A stretch of 64,000 bases of DNA from Endozoicomonas sp. G2_2 (GCF_017744135.1 NZ_JAGHQU010000003.1:62001-126000); one strand, 5' to 3'. Positions 46,598-55,969 are shown, numbered from the stretch's first letter. Numbers and translations: made by a program. The notes: a model not told the origin generated them from the letters alone.

Positions 46598-47320
46598 TCA
46601 GGAGACGCTTTCGTCCGGCGGATCGAGAGGGTCGTGGTCGGCGGAGGAATCGGTCGGCTCGTAGTGCTGGGCGCCGAAGATCATCGCCCGGAACATGATC
46701 TTGGCCTCGCGTGCCATTTCCATGGCGGTGAGGCCGGTGTCCTCGGTCAGCCATTCCGCGATCAGTTCGTTGAACATGCCCACCAGGGCGACCGACGGCA
46801 GGTGGTAGTCACGGCTGGGCAACATGCCGCTTTCGGCCATGAGCGTGGCGTAGCGGCGGATGATCTCGGCCAGTTCGTGCGTGGTCTGGCGGCGTTTCTT
46901 CTCCATGGTTTCGGAGACGCCCACCGCTTCGATGCACAGGATGCGGCCGCGCCGCGGGTCGTCGAGCAGAAAGAAGACCGCTGCCTCGATGGTATCGGCC
47001 ACCCGCTGGGTCAGCGGCGTGCGTGATTCGGTCAGCGACGTCCGCACGATCTCTTCCATGTGCGTGACGAGCTCGGCGTGCACGGCGTGGAGAATTGATT
47101 CGCGCCCCTCGAACTGCTCGTAGAAATGGCGCGTCGAGACCTTGGCATGCGAGCACACGGCCTCGATCGGTGTGGCCGCGTAACCGCGCTCGCCGAACAG
47201 CTCGGTACCTGCGGCGATCAGCCGCTGATATCGCTGTTTTCTAAGCTCTTCTGCACTGAGGCCCCGGTATCCGCGGCGTCTGCCACCGGCCCCCGGGGAC
47301 TTGGATGCTGTGTCTTTCAC
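46598..47320 (-). CDS. TetR-family transcriptional regulator
   Basis: TetR-type repressor of 240 residues. The helix-turn-helix covers about 32-78 (RLIAAGTELFGERGYAATPIEAVCSHAKVSTRHFYEQFEGRESIL); the rest is a helical ligand-binding domain with a disordered acidic tail. It is divergent from the fadE gene (intergenic 47321-47459), which makes an acyl-CoA-responsive control of fatty-acid oxidation probable, by analogy to PsrA- or FadR-type TetR proteins. It ends convergently 51 bases from the acyl-CoA synthetase. The ligand is inferred from context only. Confidence 0.85.
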   Translation of the reverse strand: MKDTASKSPGAGGRRRGYRGLSAEELRKQRYQRLIAAGTELFGERGYAATPIEAVCSHAKVSTRHFYEQFEGRESILHAVHAELVTHMEEIVRTSLTESRTPLTQRVADTIEAAVFFLLDDPRRGRILCIEAVGVSETMEKKRRQTTHELAEIIRRYATLMAESGMLPSRDYHLPSVALVGMFNELIAEWLTEDTGLTAMEMAREAKIMFRAMIFGAQHYEPTDSSADHDPLDPPDESVS

Positions 47321-47459
47321 TGTTTCATCCTGCTTGACGACTAAGCGCGTCTTGCTATTATCTGAAAACTATTCTTTTTCGAAACGTGTTCGCATTGCAA
47401 GCGTCCGACATGAGGGCAGGTCTTGCGATGACAACCCATCAGCAGGCGGAATCACGGTC
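47321..47459. promoter_or_regulatory. Divergent TetR/fadE control region
   Basis: An AT-rich patch (about 47348-47395) between the divergent regulator and fadE. CGAAACGTGTTCG (about 47380-47392) is an imperfect dyad (CGAA...TTCG arms) that could bind the TetR protein. No confident -35/-10 pair was found. Confidence 0.35.
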
Positions 47460-49958
47460 ATGACAGGAATAATTGTCGCACTGGTCCTCATCGGACTGTA
47501 TTGGACATTGCTCTACCGCGGCGTGTCGCTCGCGGTGTTCACCGGCGTCACCGCGGCCGCGGTGGTCGCGCTCTGGGCCATTGGCATCCTCGGGCCGGTC
47601 GGCTTCGTGATCACGGCGGTCGTGCTCGGCGTGCCGCTGGCGGTGTTCAACACCGTGCCGCTGCGGCGCTCGCTGCTCACCAAGCGTCTCTACGGCGTGT
47701 TTCGCAAGATCCTTCCCGAGATGGGGTCGACCGAAAAGGAAGCCCTGGAAGCCGGCGATGTCTGGTGGGAAGCCGAGATGTTTCGCGGCCGCCCGGACTG
47801 GAAACAGCTGCTGGACTTCAATCTGACCCGGCTCACCGACGCCGAGCAGGCCTTTCTCGACAACGAGACCGAGCAGCTGTGCGCGATGATCGACGACTGG
47901 CAGGTCAACTTCGAGCTCAAGGACCTGCCCGAGGACGTCTGGGATTACATCCGCAACAATGGCTTCTTCGCCATGCTCATCCCCCAGGAGCACGGTGGCC
48001 TGGGCTTTTCCGCCTACGGTCAGTCCTGCGTGGTGGCCAAGATCGCGACCCGGTCGCTTACCGCGGCGGTGACGGTGATGGTGCCGAACTCTCTCGGCCC
48101 CGGCGAACTGTTGACCCATTACGGCACGAAAGAGCAGCAGGACAAGTGGCTGCCCGGCCTGGCCAGCGGCAAGGAACTGCCGTGTTTCGCGCTGACCGGC
48201 GTGGAAGTCGGCTCCGACGCCACCAAGATGCCGGATACGGGTGTGGTCTGTAAGCGCACCGTCGACGGCAAGGAAGTGCTCGGCCTGAGCCTGTCGTTCA
48301 ACAAGCGCTACATCACCCTCGCGCCCGTGGCGACGATGATGGGCCTGGCTTTCAAGCTCAAGGATCCGAACGGCCTGCTCGGCGATCCCGATACCGTCGA
48401 CTACGGCATCACCTGTGCGCTGCTGGCCACCGACACGCCGGGCGTGAAGATCGGCCGCCGGCATTTCCCGGGCGCGACGTTCATGAACGGCCCGATCCAG
48501 GGCGAGGACGTCTTCGTGCCCATCGATGCGATCATCGGCGGCCCGGAACAGGCCGGCAAGGGCTGGCGCATGCTGGTCGAATGCCTTTCGGCGGGGCGCG
48601 GCATCTCGCTGCCGGCGCTGTCCACGGCCACCGGCAAGGGCATGTATGGCATCACCTCGGCCTACAGCCGTATCCGTCGCCAGTTTGGTACCGAGATCGG
48701 CAACTTCGAGGGCGTCCAGGAAGGCCTGGGCGTGATTGGCGGTTATGCCTACATCCTCGAGAACGTACGCAACCTGACCGCCTCGGGCGTGGATCACTGC
48801 ACGCCCAGCGTGGTCACCGCGATGGTCAAGTACCACGCCACCGAAATGATGCGTACGGTCATCAATCACTCGATGGATATCCATTCCGGTCGCGGCATCA
48901 TCATGGGCCCGCGCAACTACCTCGCCGCGGCCTATCAGGCGCTGCCGGTGGCGATCACCGTGGAAGGCGCGAACGTGATGACGCGCAGCCTCATGGTGTT
49001 CGGCCAGGGGGCGATTCGTTGCCATCCATTCGTTTACAGCGAGATGGAAGCGGCCCACAACCCCGATTTCGAGGCCGGTCTCGCCGAGTTCGATCGGCTG
49101 CTGTACTCGCATATCGGCTATTCCATCAACCGCATGGTGCGTGGCTTCACGCTCGGCCTGACCGGTGCGCGCCTGGCTTCGGCGCCGGTGGACAACGAGA
49201 TGGCTGTCTACTACCGGCACATGGAGCGTTTCTCGGCCGCGCTGGCGTTCAGCGCCGACGTGGCCATGGGCACGCTGGGCGGCGCGCTCAAACTCAAGGA
49301 ATCCACCTCGGCGCGTCTCGGCGACGTGCTTTCGCATCTCTACATGGCGTCGGCCACGCTCAAGGGGTTCGAGGTCAACGGCGGCACCGACGAGGACAAG
49401 GTTCACGCGACCTGGGCGCTGGAATATCACCTGCACGAGATCGAGAACGCGCTACACGAGTTCGTGCGCAACTACCCGATCAAGGCGGTCCGGCCGCTGC
49501 TCAAGCTGGTGGCGTTGCCGCGTGGCCGCAAGTTCAACGGCCCGACGGATCGCATGAACAGTGCGCTGTGCGACATGATGCTCGGCATGAAGCTCGATTC
49601 GGCCTTCGGTCAGCGCATGACCTACGACATCTACATCGGCAAGGGCGAGAACGACCCGACCGGTCGTCTGATGGAGGCCTACAAGAAGTTGCAGGAAGTG
49701 GACAGCTTCTACAGCGAGTTCCTGCGCGCCGCCAAGCACGGCGAAATCGAAGGCGAGTCCGTCGAGGAACAGCTCAAGAGCGCGCTTGATCGCCGTATTC
49801 TCACCGCTGAGCAGGTGGACGCGATCCGCGAATACGATCGGCTGCGCTACGACGTGCTGCTTACCGACGACTTCAGCAAGGAATACCTGCTGAACCCGTT
49901 ATCGGACGACGCGCGCAAGGCCGAAGGGCGGCCCGTGAATCTGCGCAAGGCTTCATGA
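47460..49958 (+). CDS. fadE: Acyl-CoA dehydrogenase FadE (long gammaproteobacterial form)
   Basis: First enzyme of fatty-acid beta-oxidation, introducing the trans-2 double bond; 832 residues (E. coli FadE 814). Three or so N-terminal hydrophobic helices (1-60) attach it to the inner membrane, followed by the acyl-CoA dehydrogenase N-terminal, middle (CFALTGVEVGSDATKM) and C-terminal FAD-binding domains and a long extra C-terminal helical domain. ATG 47460 is preferred because upstream in-frame residues are atypical and run into the control region. The serine-hydrolase gene starts within its last codons (overlap at 49955-49958). Confidence 0.93.
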   Translation: MTGIIVALVLIGLYWTLLYRGVSLAVFTGVTAAAVVALWAIGILGPVGFVITAVVLGVPLAVFNTVPLRRSLLTKRLYGVFRKILPEMGSTEKEALEAGDVWWEAEMFRGRPDWKQLLDFNLTRLTDAEQAFLDNETEQLCAMIDDWQVNFELKDLPEDVWDYIRNNGFFAMLIPQEHGGLGFSAYGQSCVVAKIATRSLTAAVTVMVPNSLGPGELLTHYGTKEQQDKWLPGLASGKELPCFALTGVEVGSDATKMPDTGVVCKRTVDGKEVLGLSLSFNKRYITLAPVATMMGLAFKLKDPNGLLGDPDTVDYGITCALLATDTPGVKIGRRHFPGATFMNGPIQGEDVFVPIDAIIGGPEQAGKGWRMLVECLSAGRGISLPALSTATGKGMYGITSAYSRIRRQFGTEIGNFEGVQEGLGVIGGYAYILENVRNLTASGVDHCTPSVVTAMVKYHATEMMRTVINHSMDIHSGRGIIMGPRNYLAAAYQALPVAITVEGANVMTRSLMVFGQGAIRCHPFVYSEMEAAHNPDFEAGLAEFDRLLYSHIGYSINRMVRGFTLGLTGARLASAPVDNEMAVYYRHMERFSAALAFSADVAMGTLGGALKLKESTSARLGDVLSHLYMASATLKGFEVNGGTDEDKVHATWALEYHLHEIENALHEFVRNYPIKAVRPLLKLVALPRGRKFNGPTDRMNSALCDMMLGMKLDSAFGQRMTYDIYIGKGENDPTGRLMEAYKKLQEVDSFYSEFLRAAKHGEIEGESVEEQLKSALDRRILTAEQVDAIREYDRLRYDVLLTDDFSKEYLLNPLSDDARKAEGRPVNLRKAS

Positions 49959-51217
49959 CACGCAATCTGCTCGGTTCACGCCTCGTCACGGTCGGTGACG
50001 GCAGCCTCGCTGGCGTCACCGGCATCGATACGGCTGCAGAACGCCGGCCCGCCGAGGCAGGCCTGTCCGCGGCGGCCGTCGACGCCATCTGGGGCGGTGT
50101 CGAGGGGCTCTATCGTAGCGGTGCCTATCCGGCGGTGAGCTTCTGCCTGCGCCGCCGCGGCGCGATCGTGCTCAACCGTTCGATCGGTTACGCGCGGGGC
50201 GGGGGCCCCGGCGAGCCGCGTAGTGCCGGGGCCCGTTTGGCGGAGCCGGATACGCCCATCTGTCTGTTTTCGGCCAGCAAGGCGATCACCGCAATCCTTG
50301 TGCACAAGCTCGCCGAGGAAGGCGGCGTCGATCTCGACGCGCGGGTATCGCACTACCTGCCCGAGTTCACCGGCGGTGGCAAGGACCGCACCACCATCGC
50401 CCAGGTGCTGTCGCATCGCGGCGGCTTTCCCATGTTCAACGTCGAAGGCACGGATTCCGGCCCGGAGACGCTGCTCGACTGGGATCGATGCATTCGTCTG
50501 ATCTGCGAGGCACCCGCCGAGAAGGGCGGCAAGCGGCTCGCGTACCACGCCATTACGGGCGGCTTCATCCTCGCCGAGGTGATCCAGCGCGTGACCGGCA
50601 TGTCGTTTCGCGATTATCTCGACACGCGGCTGCGCAAGCCGCTGGGCATGCGCTATTTCACCTACGGGCTCGATCGGCGGTCGCGCGGGCGGGTGGCACA
50701 TAACTATGTGGCCGGCCAGCCAGTGCGTTTCCCGATCTCGGTGCTGGCCAAGAAAGCGCTCTCCGCCGATTTCGCCGAAGTGGTCGACGTATCCAATCGT
50801 GACTACTTCATGGACGCGGTGGTGCCGGCGGGCAATCTCTATTCCACTGCCGAGGAGCTGTCGCGCTTCTACCAGATGATGCTCGACGGCGGCATGTACG
50901 AAGGCCGCCAGATCCTGGCGCCCGAAACCATCCGCCGCGCGATCAAGCCGGCGCAGCGTCTGCGCTTCGATCACACGCTCAAGATCCCCATGCGCTACAG
51001 CGAAGGGCTGATGCTGGGCGTCAATCCGTTCGGTCTGTACGGGCCGATGACCGGCGCCGCCTACGGGCATCTGGGCTTCATGAACATTCTCGGCTGGGCC
51101 GACCCGTCGCGTGACCTGTCCGCCTCGCTGCTGGTGACCGGGAAGGCCATTCTCGGCGGTCACCTGCTGGCACTCGGGCAACTGCTCAGCACCATTTCCT
51201 GGCAATGCCGGGGCTGA
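49955..51217 (+). CDS. Serine hydrolase, class C beta-lactamase-like (family VIII esterase type)
   Basis: Serine hydrolase of 420 residues with a beta-lactamase/transpeptidase fold. The catalytic SxxK is SASK (Ser106, Lys109); YHAITGGFILAEVI (about 193-206) holds the tyrosine equivalent of YxN; and the third motif region lies near the GHLGF(M)NILGWADP segment. No signal peptide is evident, so it is probably a cytosolic esterase (EstB/LACTB type) rather than a penicillinase. ATG 49955 overlaps the fadE stop (ATGA), so it is coupled to fatty-acid oxidation; acyl-ester hydrolysis is a reasonable guess. Confidence 0.85.
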   Translation: MTRNLLGSRLVTVGDGSLAGVTGIDTAAERRPAEAGLSAAAVDAIWGGVEGLYRSGAYPAVSFCLRRRGAIVLNRSIGYARGGGPGEPRSAGARLAEPDTPICLFSASKAITAILVHKLAEEGGVDLDARVSHYLPEFTGGGKDRTTIAQVLSHRGGFPMFNVEGTDSGPETLLDWDRCIRLICEAPAEKGGKRLAYHAITGGFILAEVIQRVTGMSFRDYLDTRLRKPLGMRYFTYGLDRRSRGRVAHNYVAGQPVRFPISVLAKKALSADFAEVVDVSNRDYFMDAVVPAGNLYSTAEELSRFYQMMLDGGMYEGRQILAPETIRRAIKPAQRLRFDHTLKIPMRYSEGLMLGVNPFGLYGPMTGAAYGHLGFMNILGWADPSRDLSASLLVTGKAILGGHLLALGQLLSTISWQCRG

Positions 51218-51221
51218 CACC

Positions 51222-52523
51222 ATGACTTCGTTCGATTCGTCGCATCACGATCCCGCGCGCGGCCAAACCGACCGCGCCAACGTGCCCATGGCCGACCGCA
51301 AGGTCTGGTTGCGCGGCGGCATGTCGATGGCGTCCGACGCCTTCGTGGGCACCGTCAACATCGTCAACGGCGTCCACCAGGCGGTGACCCGAACCGTGTC
51401 GCGACTGGCGCCGCCGGCCCGCCCCATCGGGCGCGGCAGCGATTTCGTCTACGGTCGGGTACGTGATATCGGCCGGTTGAGCTTCTTTGGCGCAAGCCAG
51501 TTCGCGGGCCTGGCCGAGACGCTGATCCCGGCGCGCAAGCGTGATATTCCGCAGCGCCTGTCGCTGGGGCTGCACAGCGCGCTCAACGGCGCCTTCGGCG
51601 ACTATCTGGAGCGCAACGGCAACGAACTCGCCATGCCGATGACGCTGATCGGCGACGACGGTAGGCCGATCGCACTTACGCGCCACGGTCTGGGCGTCGC
51701 CATCAAGGCGCCGAGCGCGCGCGTGGTGGTGCTCGTGCACGGGCTGGGCATGAACGACCAGCAGTGGCGCCAGGGCGATCGCCCCGGCTTCGGCGAGCGA
51801 CTCGCCGAGGATTTCGGCTATACGGCGCTGCGGCTGCGCTACAACAGCGGCCGACATATCTCCGAGAACGGGCGTGATTTCGCCGCGCTCATGCAGGCGT
51901 TCGTGGCGGCCTATCCGGTCGACATCGAGCGACTGACGCTGGTCGGCCACAGCATGGGCGGCCTCGTCGCGCGCAGCGCCTGTCACTATGCCGAACAGGC
52001 CGGCCATACCTGGCACAAGCCGCTGTCGGACCTCGTTTTTCTGGGGTCGCCGCATCTCGGCGCGCCGCTCGAACGTCTGGGCAATCACGTGATCCAGGCG
52101 TTGACGCGTCTGCCTTACACGCAGCCGCTGTCGGCGATCGGCGAGATTCGCAGCGCCGGCGTCAAGGATCTCAGCCACGGCTACCTGCGCGACGAGGACT
52201 GGCAAAAGGATGCGCATCGAACGCAGCCCACGCCCTCTGCCGCGTTGCCGGCTCTGGATCATGTCGGCCATTTTCTCGTCGCGGCCACCCTGGGCCGGCG
52301 CCGGGATGATCCGCTCGGCCGCTGGCTCGGCGATCTGCTGGTGCCCGTGACCAGCGCCGTGGGCCATTCGAACGTGCCCAGCCGGCGCTTCCCCGCGCGC
52401 GATCAGGACGGGCGCATTTTCTACGGCATGAATCATTTCGCGCTCATGCATCACCGCGATGTCTACGGCGCGATTCGCGAATGGCTGGCGCCGCGGCTTG
52501 CGGCTACGCAGTCCGTGCACTGA
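51222..52523 (+). CDS. Alpha/beta hydrolase, lipase/PGAP1-like
   Basis: Alpha/beta-hydrolase-fold protein of 433 residues. The oxyanion segment VVVLVHGLGMNDQQW (about 167-181) and the nucleophile GHSMGG (about 242-247) are clear; Asp and His of the triad are expected near the C-terminus (GMNHFALMHH). The first 150 residues form an extra N-terminal domain without hydrophobic anchor. It follows the serine hydrolase by 4 bases and precedes acbP by 45, within a plus-strand lipid-metabolism operon. Ester substrates are likely but undetermined. Confidence 0.82.
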   Translation: MTSFDSSHHDPARGQTDRANVPMADRKVWLRGGMSMASDAFVGTVNIVNGVHQAVTRTVSRLAPPARPIGRGSDFVYGRVRDIGRLSFFGASQFAGLAETLIPARKRDIPQRLSLGLHSALNGAFGDYLERNGNELAMPMTLIGDDGRPIALTRHGLGVAIKAPSARVVVLVHGLGMNDQQWRQGDRPGFGERLAEDFGYTALRLRYNSGRHISENGRDFAALMQAFVAAYPVDIERLTLVGHSMGGLVARSACHYAEQAGHTWHKPLSDLVFLGSPHLGAPLERLGNHVIQALTRLPYTQPLSAIGEIRSAGVKDLSHGYLRDEDWQKDAHRTQPTPSAALPALDHVGHFLVAATLGRRRDDPLGRWLGDLLVPVTSAVGHSNVPSRRFPARDQDGRIFYGMNHFALMHHRDVYGAIREWLAPRLAATQSVH

Positions 52524-52568
52524 ATCCCGGCGCACTGAACCGTTTTTCAATCCAAGGAACCGTAATCC

Positions 52569-52847
52569 ATGTCTGATCTGGAAAGCCGCTTCAACGAGGC
52601 TGTCGACAAGGTGCGCAATGCGCCGGAAGACGGCGATTTCAAGCCCTCGAACGAGTACAAGCTCAAGATGTATGCGCTCTATCGCCAGGCGGTCGACGGC
52701 GATGTCCAAGGCAAGAAACCGGGCATGCTCAATCCCATCGCGCGCTACAAGTGGCAGGCCTGGAACGACGTCAAGGGCATGAACGCGCAGGACGCGATGC
52801 AGGCCTATATCGACGAAGTCGAAAAGGTCGAGGCCGAGTACGGTTGA
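52569..52847 (+). CDS. Acyl-CoA-binding protein
   Basis: A compact four-helix ACBP of 92 residues that binds long-chain acyl-CoA esters in the cytosol. The family residues are clear: FKPSNEYKLKMYALYRQAVDGD, GKKPGMLNPIARYKWQAWNDVKGM. AAGGAAC precedes ATG 52569. ACBPs are general in eukaryotes and patchy in bacteria. Here it closes an operon of fadE, serine hydrolase and lipase-like hydrolase, fitting an acyl-CoA buffering role in beta-oxidation. It converges on the minus-strand unknown gene 58 bases downstream. Confidence 0.93.
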   Translation: MSDLESRFNEAVDKVRNAPEDGDFKPSNEYKLKMYALYRQAVDGDVQGKKPGMLNPIARYKWQAWNDVKGMNAQDAMQAYIDEVEKVEAEYG

Positions 52848-52904
52848 GCCAGGACGCCGGGTTCCCGTCGGGCCCGGCTGCGGGTTCGTCCTCGCTTTGG
52901 GCGC

Positions 52905-54029
52905 CTAGTTGACGCCCGCCAGCGCCGAGGCGAGATGGCCGTTGTCGCAGGCAGCGCTTGCGCGCTTGCGCGTGTCCGTATCCAGTTCGCGCACGGCACG
53001 GCGCAGGGCTTCGACATCGGCGTCGTCGCCCGCCAGGCGTTTGTCGAGTTCCCACAGGAACGGCCCGCGCTCGGCGGCGGCCACCTCGATCAGGCGCGCG
53101 ACGCGATCGGTGCCCATCGCCGTGAGCTGGCCGCGAAAACGCGCCCACAGATCGTTGGCCACAATCGAGTCGATGACGCTGCGAATGACGTTCGCCTCGC
53201 CGAACGCCGGCTGCTCGGCCAGCCTGCCGATCGCGCTTTCCGGTATCTCGTCGGCCATGGTCAGCAGCGCAGGCCAGAGATCCTCCGCGGCCGCAGCGCG
53301 AATCAGCGAATCGAGGATGGCCGCATCCTGGGCCATGGCCAGTTCAGACATCGCCATGCGCGGTACCTTGCCGATGCGTAGCAGCGTGGCGATCACTTCC
53401 GGCCACAGATCCTCGCGCGCGGCGGCGTGAATGATGGCCTCGCGTCGCTCGACGTCCAGATAGTCGATCACCTGGTCGAGCTGGTCGCTGTTCTCGACGA
53501 AGAAGCTGATCGCCAGCAGATCCGCCTCGCGGGTGATGGCGTCGGTGGCCGCGAACAGGGTGTCGCGCGGCAGCACGTCCACGAACCGGCCCATGGTGAT
53601 CATCTCGCCGCGCTCGAGCAGCAGACGGGTGATGGCCACTGCGCGATCGACCGGAAAACCGGCGATGATCGGCTTGGCGCGAACCGGGTCGATGTGCAGG
53701 CAGGTATCGGCAAGAAACGTGTCGGAAAGCCGCTCGGAAAGCTCGATCGCCTTCTTCGGGGGCATTTCTCCGGCAATGCGGCCGGACAGCGTGGGGCCGA
53801 GTACGCGTTCGGAAATGCGTGCACTGATGCCCAGCGGCAGCATCGACGACAGGCGGGCGAAGCCGCTGAAGGTGGCGCGGAATTTTTCGAAAAGCGCCTC
53901 GGTGATGCCTTCGCGCAGGGTACGCAGGCGCTCGGCTTCGAGATAGCTCAGATGTTCGAGCGACTCGACGTCGGTTTCGAGGATTCGGGCGAGCTTGACG
54001 AGCTCGGCGCGGGTTGCCGGATTTCTCAT
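52905..54029 (-). CDS. Uncharacterised helical-repeat protein with DLW motifs
   Basis: A 374-residue protein I cannot assign. It is almost all helical. Residues about 185-320 contain three successive units with the motif (E/N)DLW: REDLWPEVIATLL, AEDLWPALLTMAD and ANDLWARFRGQLT, spaced about 40-45 residues, so an alpha-solenoid fold is likely. There is no signal peptide or transmembrane helix, and the C-terminus ends in a helix. ATG 54029 overlaps the stop of the upstream 69-residue ORF by four bases, so the two form one transcription unit. Some resemblance to the N-terminal helical repeats of MgtE-type proteins is possible but weak. Confidence 0.5.
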   Translation of the reverse strand: MRNPATRAELVKLARILETDVESLEHLSYLEAERLRTLREGITEALFEKFRATFSGFARLSSMLPLGISARISERVLGPTLSGRIAGEMPPKKAIELSERLSDTFLADTCLHIDPVRAKPIIAGFPVDRAVAITRLLLERGEMITMGRFVDVLPRDTLFAATDAITREADLLAISFFVENSDQLDQVIDYLDVERREAIIHAAAREDLWPEVIATLLRIGKVPRMAMSELAMAQDAAILDSLIRAAAAEDLWPALLTMADEIPESAIGRLAEQPAFGEANVIRSVIDSIVANDLWARFRGQLTAMGTDRVARLIEVAAAERGPFLWELDKRLAGDDADVEALRRAVRELDTDTRKRASAACDNGHLASALAGVN

Positions 54030-54235
54030 CCCAAAAACAGCTTCTGTACGCGTTTGCGAAATGGCCCCGGCACCATGCTGATGGCTTCGTCCAGCGCCTT
54101 CTCGAGCATCGCCCGCTGGCTGCGGGCGGCCTGTTTCATCAATACCTGCAGGTGCTCGCGCTCGTCCGGTGGCAGACCGTCGATCACGGCCTGGGTGCGC
54201 GAGTCGAGCGGCAGGCGGTCTTCGTCAACGCTCAT
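54026..54235 (-). CDS. Small uncharacterised protein
   Basis: A 69-residue, mostly helical protein (LDSRTQAVIDGLPPDEREHLQVLMKQAARSQRAML) without a membrane segment. Coupled to the 374-residue gene by ATGA overlap and conceivably its partner. Not recognised; the composition is normal for a real gene (few rare residues, no long low-complexity runs). ATG 54235 is the first in frame. Confidence 0.5.
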   Translation of the reverse strand: MSVDEDRLPLDSRTQAVIDGLPPDEREHLQVLMKQAARSQRAMLEKALDEAISMVPGPFRKRVQKLFLG

Positions 54236-54436
54236 CGTTTCGGTCTCTCGCGCCGTGCGCCGGCGCCATGCGCGGACGTCGCGGCGTCCGAATAAACCCG
54301 TGCTGCACAGATGCTACATCAAGCGCGGTATGCGCGCAGATCCGGCTGAGGCCCGCGTGGCGAAGCCTGTCATGACAGGTCTGCGACGGGCTTATTCGCG
54401 GCCTGTTTGAGAAAATCGAGGGCCTTGCGCTTTGCT

Positions 54437-54465
54437 TTGACACGCAGGGCCCTTAAACTTAATCA
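54437..54465 (+). promoter_or_regulatory. Sigma70-like promoter candidate for the FabG gene
   Basis: TTGACA (54437-54442), 17-base spacer, TAATCA (54460-54465), with an AT-rich stretch CTTAAACTTAATC around the -10. The -35 is perfect and the -10 poor. It lies 63 bases before ATG 54528, in a 292-base gap otherwise without features. Confidence 0.4.
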
Positions 54466-54527
54466 TGTTGCACTGCACGATGATCCGCACGCCGGGATCG
54501 TCACAACGCGTATCTCGAGGAGTAACA

Positions 54528-55892
54528 ATGAGTGATTATCTAGTCCGTGCCGCGTCGAACCCGACGATCCGAAACGTGATCAAGTCCATCGGCCTGCCGA
54601 CGCCGCAGCAGCTGGCGCGCGCCGAGGGGCCCTACCAGGCGCGTTTTCTCGACGGCGAGAAGATTCTTACCGGCGCCACGGCCAATGCCGCGGCCATTGC
54701 CGGTATCGCCACCACGCTTGAGGGCGCTGGCGCCACCGTGGAAAGCGCCAACACGCCCAAGCCCGGCGACGAGGACAAGTACGATGCGCTCGTGTTCGAT
54801 GCCACCCAGATGGCGGATGTGGCCGAGCTGAAGGCGCTCTACGATTTCTTCCATCCGGTCGCCCGCAAGCTCAACAGGAATGCGCGCATCGTCGTGCTCG
54901 CCAGCCAGCCGGAGGCAATGGAAACCGTTGCCGCCGCGACCGCCGCGCGTGCTGTCGAAGGCTTCGTGCGTTCGCTGGCGAAGGAAATCGGGCAGCTGGG
55001 ATCGACGGCCAACATGCTCTATGTGGAGCCGGGTGCCGAGGACCGGGTGGATGCGCCGCTGCGCTTTTTCCTGTCCGACTACAGCACTTTCGTCGACGGC
55101 CAGCCGTTGACCGTGACCAAGTCCGGCCTTATGCCGGAGGCCGTCCCCGACACGCAGCCGCTGCAGGACAAGGTCGCCCTGGTGACCGGCGGCGCGCGCG
55201 GTATCGGTGCGGCCACCGCACAGCGCCTGGCCCGCGAGGGCGCGACTGTCGTGTGCCTGGATATTCCGCAGGATCAGGAAACACTGGAGGAGACGGTCGC
55301 CGGGTTTGGTGGTACCGCGCTGCCGCTGGACATTACCGCCGAGGATGCGCCGCGCCAGATCGCCGATTTCTTCAAGGACAAGTTCGGCGGCGTCGATATC
55401 GTCGTCCACAACGCCGGCGTCACGCGGGACAAGACGATCGCCAATATGCCCGAGCACTACTGGGACATGGTCCAGAGCATCAACCTGCAGGCCATCCTCA
55501 ACGTGGACGAAGTGCTCTCGAACGAGAACATCATCAACGAACATGGCCGCATCATCTGTCTGTGTTCGATCGGCGGTATTGCCGGTAACCGCGGGCAGAC
55601 GAACTACGGTGCCACCAAGGCCGGCCTGATCGGCTTCGTCGAACGTCGCGGGGCGACCGATCGTGACCGCGGCGTGACCGTCAACGCTATCGCGCCCGGT
55701 TTCATCGAAACCCGCATGACCGCCGAAATGCCCTTCGGGGTTCGCGAGGGCGGTCGGCGTCTGTCGTCGCTGTCGCAGGGCGGCGAGCCGCGAGACGTGG
55801 CCGAGGCGATCACTTTTCTGGCCACGCCCGGTGCCGGTGGTATTAGCGGCAACGTGCTGCGTGTCTGCGGCCAGAGTCTAATCGGCGCCTGA
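54528..55892 (+). CDS. 3-oxoacyl-(ACP/CoA) reductase, high-molecular-weight FabG (FabG4-like)
   Basis: SDR-type reductase of 454 residues: an N-terminal flavodoxin-like or degenerate Rossmann domain (1-210) and a C-terminal SDR domain. In the second, TGGARGIG (about 221-228) binds NADPH, NAGVTRD follows, and the catalytic tyrosine and lysine are in NYGATKAG (about 359-366). Size and two-domain form match HMwFabG/FabG4 as in Mycobacterium Rv0242c, which prefers long-chain 3-oxoacyl-CoA. ATG 54528 is chosen from GAGGAG 6 bases upstream; an ATG at 54465 lies over the promoter. Not part of an obvious fab operon. Confidence 0.9.
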   Translation: MSDYLVRAASNPTIRNVIKSIGLPTPQQLARAEGPYQARFLDGEKILTGATANAAAIAGIATTLEGAGATVESANTPKPGDEDKYDALVFDATQMADVAELKALYDFFHPVARKLNRNARIVVLASQPEAMETVAAATAARAVEGFVRSLAKEIGQLGSTANMLYVEPGAEDRVDAPLRFFLSDYSTFVDGQPLTVTKSGLMPEAVPDTQPLQDKVALVTGGARGIGAATAQRLAREGATVVCLDIPQDQETLEETVAGFGGTALPLDITAEDAPRQIADFFKDKFGGVDIVVHNAGVTRDKTIANMPEHYWDMVQSINLQAILNVDEVLSNENIINEHGRIICLCSIGGIAGNRGQTNYGATKAGLIGFVERRGATDRDRGVTVNAIAPGFIETRMTAEMPFGVREGGRRLSSLSQGGEPRDVAEAITFLATPGAGGISGNVLRVCGQSLIGA

Positions 55893-55910
55893 TCGCGCCT
55901 GCTGCCCGTC

Positions 55911-55946
55911 AAAAAAGCCGGTCGGAGCGATCCGACCGGCTTTTTT
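55911..55946. terminator. Bidirectional rho-independent terminator
   Basis: A-run plus perfect stem GCCGGTCGGA/TCCGACCGGC (loop GCGA) and T-run, 55911-55946. It terminates the FabG gene (plus) and the hydrolase (minus), which converge here. Confidence 0.92.
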
Positions 55947-55969
55947 ATGTCGGTATCCGAGAGCTGATG

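Noticed and set aside
47439-49436. 665-codon minus-strand frame opposite fadE
   Set aside because: Antisense shadow of fadE; His/Arg/Gln-rich with no domain.
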